Assembly (NCBI GenBank): GCA_011322515.1
Contig: DRMS01000468.1
Coordinates: 1-6,550 of the forward strand
DNA: 6,550 bases
Direction of reading: 5' to 3'
DNA from: Leucothrix mucor
Lineage (GTDB): Bacteria > Pseudomonadota > Gammaproteobacteria > Thiotrichales > Thiotrichaceae
Every line of letters begins with the position of its first letter. Position 1 is the first letter of the stretch. Of this stretch, positions 1 through 4,441 are shown in pieces. The notes beneath the pieces are model-generated. The model saw only the letters and a program-made list of their open reading frames with translations. It was not told the origin of the DNA and ran no database searches. The position numbers were made by a program, and so were the translations under genes.

Positions 1-48
1 AGCACAGTTGGTATGTCGGGGTATGGTGGAGAGTCGTTTGATTCTTGA
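1..48 (+). CDS. possible 3' end of a gene entering from the left (uncertain)
   Basis: Frame 1 is open from the window edge to a TGA at 46-48 and would end ...STVGMSGYGGESFDS. Frame 2 is also open, to a TAG at 58-60. Fifteen codons are too few to show coding character, and neither tail matches a family I recognise. An imperfect hairpin (52-62 with 72-82, 10 of 11 pairs counting one G-U) follows and could end a transcript, but it has no T-run. This is listed only because a gene probably lies just to the left; the choice of frame is a guess. Confidence 0.15.
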   Translation, partial: STVGMSGYGGESFDS

Positions 49-51
49 TCT

Positions 52-82
52 CTTAGGTTAGCAATTTTTAGGCTACTCTAAG
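52..82 (+). terminator. weak hairpin, possible transcript end
   Basis: Arms 52-62 and 72-82 pair at 10 of 11 positions, one of them G-U, around a 9-base loop. No T-run follows, so it is not a typical intrinsic terminator. It would lie just after a gene entering from the left, if there is one. Confidence 0.2.
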
Positions 83-150
83 GAAATAAACACGTAAATA
101 GAAGCGACAGAGAGGGTAAGGGGCTTTAAAGTTCCTAAGTAGGAGGTCAT

Positions 151-292
151 AATCAATCTATAGACGTTCATTTATTAAATTTCATCTTGATGACTAAAAA
201 GCTAAAGTTTTCATTCCTTTTATCAGGAAATTATTTATCTGAAAAACTATAACAAAATAAACGAGCAAAATATTAGATTTATTGTGTCCTCT
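151..292 (-). repeat. repeat family B, copy 1, split by a miniature element
   Basis: Read on the minus strand, 292-250 joined to 158-151 matches 2896-2946 on the plus strand at 47 of 51 positions. It starts AGAGGACACAATAAATCTAA and carries TTGCTCGTTTA in the middle. The match is interrupted only by the miniature element at 161-249 with one extra TA. The intact copy has a 9-bp inverted repeat, AATCTAACA and TGTTAGATT. Here the insertion falls in the TA of the second arm and breaks it. The repeat lies 18 bases beyond the comF stop. Its origin is unknown; it may be a remnant of another small mobile element. No gene is seen in 1-309 apart from the doubtful tail at the left edge; the rest of the stretch is this repeat and the element inside it. 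Confidence 0.75.
159..251 (+). mobile_element. TA-flanked miniature element, copy 1
   Basis: The element occupies 161-249 and is flanked by TA at 159-160 and 250-251. Its left end (161-182, TAGACGTTCATTTATTAAAT then TT) and right end (226-249, ending TCTGAAAAACTA) are shared with the copies at 1611-1708 and 1874-1983. The two ends are imperfect inverted repeats of each other (TAG...TTCA... at both tips). The core at 183-225 is unlike the other two cores and folds only weakly. No protein is encoded. Duplication of TA is typical of elements moved by IS630/Tc1-mariner transposases, so this is probably a non-autonomous derivative of that group. The helper is inferred; none lies in the window. The empty site is preserved as a paralogue at 2896-2946. 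Confidence 0.85.
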
Positions 293-309
293 TAATCATT
301 ATTAGCATA

Positions 310-1017
310 TTATTTAGAGATCGTAGCTCGTGCTACCGCCCATACACCAACTTTTTTTACCCCTGATTTCTTTAATAATGTTGCCAATGCATAAACGGTT
401 GTTCCAGTTGTTACGACATCATCCACTAGCACAATATGTTCAGCGCTAATAGGTTTGGAAAGCACAAAGCTATTATGTAAATTCTTACGTCGTTCTGATG
501 CACTTAATAATGACTGTGCTTCGGTATATTTAATGCGTTTAATGGTATTGGCTGAAATAGGAATATTGAGTGCTTTTGCTATGGGGTAGGCTATTTCAAA
601 AGCTTGATTAAATCCACGTTGGCGGCTTCTTTTTTTATGCAATGGTACAGGGATCATTATTTCTGGTCGCTCAGGGTGTCGTTCTCTTTCCTTTTCCCTG
701 TAATGCGTTTGCAGTGTTGTTAGTAGTAATTGGCTAAAGATTTTTGCATAAGTTAAATCCCCCTGAAATTTTAATTGCGAAACCAAATAATCAACAGGGT
801 AAGCGTAGTGCAAACTACTGATTAAATAATCAATCGGTGGCAAAGATTGCTGACATTGACCGCATAAACTTGCCTCCTGTGTATTTTTAAGTGGCAAACC
901 GCATTGATAACAACAGATTTTTATTCTGGGTAAATCTTCTAAACAGGGCTGGCATAAAGAAGTAGCGCCTGTTACCTGTGCATCACATAAAACACAACAG
1001 AATGGGAAAAAGCGCAT
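310..1017 (-). CDS. comF: ComF family phosphoribosyltransferase-like protein
   Basis: A 235-residue ComF/GntX-type protein of usual length for the family. Residues 7-55 hold four Cys pairs (CVLC, C..C, CYQCG, CGQC), the zinc-ribbon-like start of ComF proteins. Residues 124-138 (PVPLHKKRSRQRGFNQ) and 161-183 (KYTEAQS...R..N) are the conserved middle. Residues 194-207 (HIVLVDDVVTTGTT) are the PRPP-binding loop of type I phosphoribosyltransferases. Members are needed for DNA uptake in Bacillus and Haemophilus, probably as cytoplasmic partners of the transformation machinery; the substrate is unknown. The gene is single and diverges from moaC across 107 bp. The ATG has only a weak ribosome site (GAGA). 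Family assignment is firm; a role in competence in this organism is inference, as no other com gene is visible. Confidence 0.93.
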   Translation of the reverse strand: MRFFPFCCVLCDAQVTGATSLCQPCLEDLPRIKICCYQCGLPLKNTQEASLCGQCQQSLPPIDYLISSLHYAYPVDYLVSQLKFQGDLTYAKIFSQLLLTTLQTHYREKERERHPERPEIMIPVPLHKKRSRQRGFNQAFEIAYPIAKALNIPISANTIKRIKYTEAQSLLSASERRKNLHNSFVLSKPISAEHIVLVDDVVTTGTTVYALATLLKKSGVKKVGVWAVARATISK

Positions 1018-1036
1018 AGTAAATTCTCATTGGAGA

Positions 1037-1066
1037 TTGATGTTTTGAATGGGGTTAGAATAGTAT
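1037..1066 (+). promoter_or_regulatory. possible sigma-70 promoter for moaC
   Basis: TTGATG (1037-1042) and TAGTAT (1061-1066) are 18 bases apart, each matching 4 of 6 consensus bases. They sit in the comF-moaC divergent gap about 60 bases before the moaC start. The match is modest and no regulator site is evident. Confidence 0.25.
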
Positions 1067-1092
1067 AGGCGTTTACATTTCTTCCCGCAGAG

Positions 1093-1115
1093 TCCCCCAT
1101 CTGGAAAGTAGGGGA
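1093..1115 (+). promoter_or_regulatory. hairpin that can cover the moaC ribosome site
   Basis: TCCCC at 1093-1097 is complementary to GGGGA at 1111-1115. The latter forms most of the ribosome-binding site GGGGAG (1111-1116), 8 bases before the moaC ATG. The five pairs are GC-rich, with one more pair possible after a mismatch (A1099-T1109). Pairing would hide the ribosome site, so translational control is possible. It could also be chance. Confidence 0.35.
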
Positions 1116-1124
1116 GTTCGTCAA

Positions 1125-1613
1125 ATGGATACTAAAAAAATGGCAGAATTAACACATTTCAATACGCAAGGTGAAGTGCATATGGTTGATGTGGGCGCAA
1201 AGGATATTACCCATCGAGTGGCTGTTACAGAAGGGCGTATTTTGATGCAGGATAAAACGTTGCAACACATCGTCGCAGGCACCCATAAAAAAGGTGATGT
1301 ACTAGGTATTGCGCGTATTGCAGGCATTATGGCATCTAAAAAAACCGCTGATTTAATTCCTTTATGTCATCCGCTAGCATTAACTAAAGTGGAAATAGAG
1401 CTAAAAATCGAACAAAACCCCGCAGCGGTGTATTGCAAAACAACCGTTGAAACCAGTGGGCAGACGGGGGTGGAAATGGAAGCATTAACCGCAACCCAAA
1501 TCGCTTTGCTAACGGTTTATGATATGTGTAAAGCGGTTGACCGTGGCATGGAGGTTAGTAATGTGCGCTTGCTTAAAAAAAGTGGAGGAAAGTCAGGAGA
1601 TTGGACTGTATAG
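1125..1613 (+). CDS. moaC: cyclic pyranopterin monophosphate synthase MoaC, C-terminus altered by an insertion
   Basis: MoaC works with MoaA in the first step of molybdenum cofactor synthesis, turning 3',8-cyclo-7,8-dihydro-GTP into cyclic pyranopterin monophosphate in the cytoplasm. The 162 residues are close to the usual 160. All key residues known in the E. coli enzyme have counterparts at +5: Lys56, His82 (in DLIPLCHP), Glu117 and Glu119 (GVEMEALTA), Asp133 and Lys136 (YDMCKAVD), and a SGGKSGDW end. The ATG at 1125 is chosen because GGGGAG lies 8 bases upstream. An ATG at 1140 would give the shorter E. coli-like start (MAELTH). The TAG stop at 1611-1613 is the first three bases of a miniature element. 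With the element removed the frame reads on through Asp-Ser to TAA (1717-1719), so the protein has lost only two residues and should remain active. No other moa gene is nearby. Confidence 0.96.
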   Translation: MDTKKMAELTHFNTQGEVHMVDVGAKDITHRVAVTEGRILMQDKTLQHIVAGTHKKGDVLGIARIAGIMASKKTADLIPLCHPLALTKVEIELKIEQNPAAVYCKTTVETSGQTGVEMEALTATQIALLTVYDMCKAVDRGMEVSNVRLLKKSGGKSGDWTV

Positions 1614-1710
1614 ACATTCATTTATTAAATTTCCGCACCCTTCGACTCCGCTCAGGGAGCTGTACCCTCAGCGGAGTCGAAGGGTGCAATTATTTATGTG
1701 AAAAACTGTA
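1609..1710 (+). mobile_element. TA-flanked miniature element, copy 2, with strong hairpin core
   Basis: The element occupies 1611-1708 with TA at 1609-1610 and 1709-1710. The left end (TAGACATTCATTT...) differs from copy 1 at one base in 22. The right end (AATTATTTATGTGAAAAACTG) differs by two bases. The core at 1633-1687 is the 23-bp-arm hairpin listed separately and has no similarity to the cores of copies 1 and 3. The insertion lies inside the last codons of moaC and supplies its stop codon. It encodes no protein. It is the only copy whose right tip reads CTG instead of CTA, which may have reduced its mobility. Confidence 0.85.
1635..1687. terminator. long hairpin after moaC (23-bp arms), probable transcript end
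   Basis: Arms 1635-1657 (GCACCCTTCGACTCCGCTCA then GGG) and 1665-1687 pair at 22 of 23 positions around a 7-base loop. The single mismatch is G opposite C in the compared arms at the CTCAGGG/CCCTCAG step. It begins 21 bases after the moaC stop, so it could end moaC transcripts. There is no long T-run, so termination or 3'-end protection are both possible. The motif TTCGACTCCGCTCAGG is, from memory, a hairpin repeat common in many environmental bacteria. A decayed half-copy is at 5151-5175. Confidence 0.7.
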
Positions 1711-1711
1711 G

Positions 1712-1870
1712 ATTCATAATGCCCGAAGGTTCTGAAATTTATTGAGTGGCGGGTAAGTAGTGCTGTATTACACTTTCCCTATAATTTAGGAAAATGGAAG
1801 CGATGCTTTAGCTTTGCCCTCTCCTGATGCTGTTAGGCGAAGGGGGGATTACATAAGCTATCTACCTCAC
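1712..1870. other. gene-free spacer between two inverted elements
   Basis: The space between the convergent moaC and lysR genes (1614-1987) is filled by elements 2 and 3 and these roughly 160 bases. No open frame with a ribosome site is seen. The first eight bases (to 1719) are the former 3' end of moaC. The stretch around 1828-1856 (CCCTCTCC ... AGGCGAAGGGGGG) is GC-rich but pairs poorly. I see no other structure. Confidence 0.5.
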
Positions 1871-1871
1871 C

Positions 1872-1985
1872 TATAGTTTTTCAGATAAATAATTTCCGAC
1901 TCTAAGGAGTCCAAAACTTGTTTTATGTAGCTCGCACAAGCGAAAGCTTGGACTCCTGTGAAAATTTAATAAATGAATATCTATA
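1872..1985 (-). mobile_element. TA-flanked miniature element, copy 3, inverted
   Basis: The element occupies 1874-1983 on the minus strand, with TA at 1872-1873 and 1984-1985. Its right end (plus-strand 1874-1897, starting TAGTTTTTCAGATAAATAAT) is identical to that of copy 1 over 24 bases. Its left end (minus strand, TAGATATTCATTTATTAAAT) differs from copy 1 at two positions. The core differs from the other copies and carries its own 10-bp inverted repeat (1905-1914 with 1948-1957). The left end starts only two bases beyond the lysR stop codon and TA. It encodes no protein. Confidence 0.85.
1905..1957. terminator. hairpin in the core of copy 3, beyond lysR
   Basis: AGGAGTCCAA (1905-1914) and TTGGACTCCT (1948-1957) are perfect inverted repeats separated by 33 bases, which contain a smaller GCTCGC/GCGAAAGC stem. 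It lies about 30 bases after the lysR stop in the direction of lysR transcription and could end lysR messages. No clear T-run follows, so terminator function is only suggested. Confidence 0.4.
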
Positions 1986-1987
1986 GA

Positions 1988-2860
1988 TCAAAAAGACTCA
2001 ACAACACACGCTACCAGAGCCTGCACTAACGGATCATGCTTTCTATTTTTTAAATAGGCAAAATTTAAAGGTAAGGTGAATGATTCTCCCTGCCAAATTG
2101 TTATTAATCCTTCATCAATCCAAGGTTGCGCTTCATCTTGGCGAATTAATGACACACCTACGCCTGAGCGCAGTAATGCATTCATTGAACTTTCTGATGA
2201 TGCATCCGCAGTCCATTTGGGTTTTTCAGGAATATTTTTGAATAAATTATTGGCAAATTTACGATAAGGACAAGATGGAATGGGGTAGATCCAAGGGAGT
2301 TTTGCAAGGTCAACAACGGTTGCCTTTTTAAGTTGTTCTGCCCATTTATTTGCTCCTGCTACCACAATAGTTGCATCCATTAAGTGAATATTTTCTAGCT
2401 CTTTTAATGGATTGTCCCCAAAATAAAATGAGCCATCAAGCGACCCTCTGCGAATTTCATGTAGCAACTCTATTGAGATGCCTTCTGCTAGCTGGATTTT
2501 TAGCTGTGGAGATTTTGCCGTTAATAATTGATGTAATTTAGATAACTGTAGAAAGTCCGCATCGGTGTTGAGTCCAATCTTAATAGTACCTGCAAGTTTG
2601 CCAGACAATGTGCTGGCTTCAATGCGTAGTTCATTGGTTGTATTTAAGACCTGATGCGCTTTTTCAATTAATATTTTACCATGTGCCGTTAAACGCATGC
2701 CTTTTGGTATACGATCAAATAATTTAACATTTAGCTCTTGTTCCAATGCTTTGATATGCGCACTAATGGCAGGTTGGCTGGTATAAAGTCGTTCAGCAGC
2801 ATGGGTAAGATTGCCGACATCAGCAACAGTGACAAACGTGCGAAGTTGGTAGAGTTCCAT
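1988..2860 (-). CDS. LysR-type transcriptional regulator
   Basis: A 290-residue LysR regulator of normal length. Residues 1-60 form the winged helix-turn-helix (MELYQLRTFVTVADVGNLTH, then AAERLYTSQPAISAHIKALE at 21-40 and LFDR at 47-50). Residues 60-85 form the linker helix, and from about residue 91 (GTIKIGL) the type 2 periplasmic-binding-like effector domain runs to the end. The effector is not predictable. The gene is alone, convergent with moaC and divergent from the DUF1127 gene 291 bp away, which would be the classic place for a regulated target, though no link is shown. Its upstream region at 36-86 bases from the ATG is a repeat copy with an inverted repeat. The ribosome site is weak (GGACA). 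The stop is just outside miniature element copy 3, so the protein is not truncated. Confidence 0.93.
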   Translation of the reverse strand: MELYQLRTFVTVADVGNLTHAAERLYTSQPAISAHIKALEQELNVKLFDRIPKGMRLTAHGKILIEKAHQVLNTTNELRIEASTLSGKLAGTIKIGLNTDADFLQLSKLHQLLTAKSPQLKIQLAEGISIELLHEIRRGSLDGSFYFGDNPLKELENIHLMDATIVVAGANKWAEQLKKATVVDLAKLPWIYPIPSCPYRKFANNLFKNIPEKPKWTADASSESSMNALLRSGVGVSLIRQDEAQPWIDEGLITIWQGESFTLPLNFAYLKNRKHDPLVQALVACVVESF

Positions 2861-2895
2861 GAGAAAGTGTCCATAAAAAAGTTAAGGCGTAAGTC

Positions 2896-2946
2896 AGAGG
2901 ACACAATAAATCTAACATGTTGCTCGTTTACTTTGTTAGATTAATT
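2896..2946 (+). repeat. repeat family B, copy 2, intact (empty site of element 1)
   Basis: This matches the interrupted copy at 151-292 at 47 of 51 positions and is not interrupted here. It contains the inverted repeat AATCTAACA (2909-2917) and TGTTAGATT (2934-2942) around a 16-base loop. It sits 36-86 bases upstream of the lysR start, where LysR proteins usually bind their own promoters, so the dyad might serve as an operator. However, the other copy lies downstream of comF, which points to a dispersed repeat rather than a dedicated site. It also acts as the empty-site reference for element 1. Confidence 0.75.
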
Positions 2947-2983
2947 TTACTTGACTACTTATCACGTTATCACAAGGGCTGTA

Positions 2984-3010
2984 TTGGCAAAATACACAGC
3001 TTGTTATACT
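2984..3010 (+). promoter_or_regulatory. possible promoter for the DUF1127 gene
   Basis: TTGGCA (2984-2989) and TATACT (3005-3010) each match 5 of 6 sigma-70 consensus bases but are only 15 apart, shorter than usual. It would give a leader of roughly 135 bases before the DUF1127 start. No small reading frame or clear riboswitch fold is seen in that leader. Confidence 0.3.
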
Positions 3011-3137
3011 AACTTAGAGTACAGTAGCAATGACCTAAAACAACAATCGGAATTTCTGATAGCTGCCTTCTGTTTAAACGATTAGATAGTTTTCTTGTTT
3101 AGGAGCTTAATAAAGGTCTCAGAATTTTAAGTCAAGC

Positions 3138-3143
3138 AGGAGG
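3138..3143 (+). promoter_or_regulatory. strong ribosome-binding site of the DUF1127 gene
   Basis: A full AGGAGG lies 8 bases before the ATG at 3152. It is the strongest ribosome site in the window, suggests high expression of this small protein, and fixes its start. Confidence 0.8.
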
Positions 3144-3151
3144 TTGTTATT

Positions 3152-3418
3152 ATGTCAGGTGTATATGTAGAGGCAAAATTTAGTCGGCATTTAAATGCGT
3201 GTAAAAATACTGACTTAAGTACAGCTAAACCGTTGGTTTTAAATAATAAAATAGAATATTTACCTTCAAAGAGGAGTTGGTTTGATCAGGTTGATATTTG
3301 GGTTCAGCGCGCTCGACAAAGAAAACAATTGGCGCAATTGAGTCAACATCTATTAGATGATATAGGGCTTACTGAGGAGATGGTAGCAAAAGAAATTGCC
3401 AAGCCTTTTTGGAAATAG
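3152..3418 (+). CDS. DUF1127 small protein
   Basis: An 88-residue cytoplasmic protein with no signal peptide. Residues about 43-88 form the DUF1127 (YjiS-like) domain: an aromatic and Arg-rich helix (WFDQVDIWVQRARQRKQLAQ) followed by LSQHLLDDIGLTEEMVAKEI and the typical end KPFWK. Residues 1-42 are poorly conserved linker. DUF1127 proteins are short Arg-rich proteins of mostly unknown role; in some alphaproteobacteria they are linked to RNA turnover and to phosphate or amino-acid metabolism. Nothing here fixes a role. The gene stands alone with a strong ribosome site, and its stop lies inside its own terminator hairpin. It diverges from lysR, so control by that regulator is possible but unshown. 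Confidence 0.88.
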   Translation: MSGVYVEAKFSRHLNACKNTDLSTAKPLVLNNKIEYLPSKRSWFDQVDIWVQRARQRKQLAQLSQHLLDDIGLTEEMVAKEIAKPFWK

Positions 3419-3426
3419 GCTTTTTT
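3401..3426 (+). terminator. intrinsic terminator overlapping the DUF1127 stop codon
   Basis: AAGCCT (3401-3406) pairs perfectly with AGGCTT (3417-3422) around a 10-base loop, followed by TTTT to 3426. The stem uses the last codons (Lys-Pro-Phe-Trp-Lys) and the TAG at 3416-3418, so translating ribosomes reach into the hairpin. It separates this gene from the DoxX gene. Confidence 0.65.
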
Positions 3427-3567
3427 AGAAGCCAGAAATGCTGGATAAAAGTGGGTAATTTGTCTTCAAATAGATGAATGGTTGCTTAATCCTAATAAAA
3501 TGTACTTGCAAAACTCGCTAGAAAACAGTCAAATAGGAGAATCACACTTATCAAGGAGATTCCCCTA

Positions 3568-4206
3568 ATGGTTAAATTTTTACTCGTTTTTTTTAGTTTT
3601 GGATGGCTCAGAGGGTTAGACTTTCTACCGCCTCTTTTACTGCGTTTATTTTTATCCCCCTTACTGTGGGTTTCTGGAAGTAAGAAACTGGGTCTATTTT
3701 CGGGAAATGATATTGTGTGGTACAGCCCAATGACTTGGTTTGATTCTGCGGGATACCAAGCAGGAGTTGAGGCATTAAGCACAACCCCCATGCCATTGCC
3801 AACGGTAATGAATGGTGTGATTGGTGGTGTTGAAGTCGTTGCTGCTTTCTTATTAATTATTGGTTTAGCGGTACGCTGGGTATCCCTACCTTTATTAGCC
3901 TTAATGGGGTTTGCAGTTTTATTGGCGCTAGGCAGTGGAGATATTTTAACCGCAGGTAAGAATATGCTAATGACACATGGTTATACGGATGCAACGGTGG
4001 ATCAATTAACCTTAGGTGTGATGTATTTTATTATGGTCTTGTCGTTGTTCTTTATGGGCGCAGGACGATTCTTTAGTGTTGACTGGTTTTTACACCGTAA
4101 ACTTCAGCGTAGTATTGATGCAAAAGCAAAAGCAGCAACGGTAGCTACCTCTTATGATAGTGACCCTTTTGATTTAGATGCGACAACAGATGATAATAAA
4201 ATTTAA
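3568..4206 (+). CDS. DoxX family membrane protein, HvfX-like
   Basis: A 212-residue inner-membrane protein with four hydrophobic segments at about 17-37, 79-101, 104-124 and 148-170, the DoxX topology. The opening (LPPLLLRLFLSPLLWVSGSKKL) and the end of the last helix (YFIMVLSLFFMGAGRFFSVDWFL, here 153-175) resemble, from memory, the HvfX subgroup. HvfX is found with hvfABC in operons that make copper-binding or metal-stress modified peptides. None of those partners is visible here, so it is an orphan, and the looser DoxX label is safer. Residues 176-212 are a polar cytoplasmic tail, acidic at the end. AAGGAG (3553-3558) stands 9 bases before the ATG and supports the start. The gene is alone, ends 27 bases before a miniature element, and its transcript is probably stopped at 4391-4419. 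Confidence 0.82.
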   Translation: MVKFLLVFFSFGWLRGLDFLPPLLLRLFLSPLLWVSGSKKLGLFSGNDIVWYSPMTWFDSAGYQAGVEALSTTPMPLPTVMNGVIGGVEVVAAFLLIIGLAVRWVSLPLLALMGFAVLLALGSGDILTAGKNMLMTHGYTDATVDQLTLGVMYFIMVLSLFFMGAGRFFSVDWFLHRKLQRSIDAKAKAATVATSYDSDPFDLDATTDDNKI

Positions 4207-4230
4207 AAGTGAGTTTACTCAATAATTGAG

Positions 4231-4382
4231 TTAGGAAGTTCCAAGCAATGAATTTACCCATCTTACTTGCCTTTTTTCCCCAGTTTGAATCTTATCAATC
4301 GTTGCGTAGAGCGACTATGCGCCCCCATCAGAAGCAAAGAATTAGCGCAATATGGGTAAATTCATTACTTGAAACTTCCTTA
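4231..4382. mobile_element. TTA-flanked miniature element with 28-bp inverted ends
   Basis: Arms 4233-4260 (AGGAAGTTCCAAGCAATGAA...) and 4353-4380 are inverted repeats matching at 26 of 28 positions, with 92 bases between them. TTA is found directly outside GGAAG...CTTCC on both sides (4231-4233 and 4380-4382), as expected of a 3-bp target duplication. That pattern is seen in some IS5-family groups; the family is a guess. Inside is a small GCGTAG/CTATGC stem near 4306-4321. No transposase is encoded. A 59-codon open frame (4248-4427) starts in the left arm and is discussed below. It is unrelated to the TA-flanked family. It lies between DoxX and the two-way terminator. Confidence 0.75.
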
Positions 4383-4390
4383 GTTATATT

Positions 4391-4419
4391 AAAATGGATG
4401 CTTTTTAGCATCCGTTTTT
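4391..4419. terminator. two-way intrinsic terminator between DoxX and smr genes
   Basis: AAAATGGATGCT (4391-4402) and AGCATCCGTTTT (4407-4418) form a 12-bp stem with one T-G pair and a TTTT loop, followed by T on the plus strand. On the minus strand the stem is followed by a T-run as well, because the left arm starts with AAAA. It therefore can serve both convergent genes. It starts 185 bases after the DoxX stop and 23 bases after the smr stop. Confidence 0.8.
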
Positions 4420-4441
4420 GTGTATAGATATTGATTGAATA

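Noticed and set aside
1121..1327. Minus-strand open frame opposite moaC
   Set aside because: It is fully opposite a confident MoaC sequence with intact active-site residues and has no family features.
1519..1701. Plus-strand open frame overlapping the moaC end and the hairpin
   Set aside because: It translates the moaC 3' end in another frame and then an inverted repeat; it is a by-product of the insertion.
1712..1870. Possible decayed gene or RNA between elements 2 and 3
   Set aside because: No sustained open frame, promoter or convincing fold was found.
159..1985. Element copies as a CRISPR-like array or integron attC sites
   Set aside because: The copies are far apart, in both orientations, flanked by TA duplications and lacking spacers of uniform size; no cas gene or integrase is present.
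2076..2267. Plus-strand open frame inside lysR
   Set aside because: It is opposite the regulator's effector domain and has no ribosome site.
2738..2944. Plus-strand open frame across the lysR start and the family B repeat
   Set aside because: It is opposite the helix-turn-helix coding region and has no ribosome site or family likeness.
3492..3802. Two minus-strand open frames (3492-3791 and 3608-3802) opposite the DoxX gene
   Set aside because: They overlap the well-supported DoxX frame, which has a good ribosome site and four membrane segments; the reverse frames look like no known protein.
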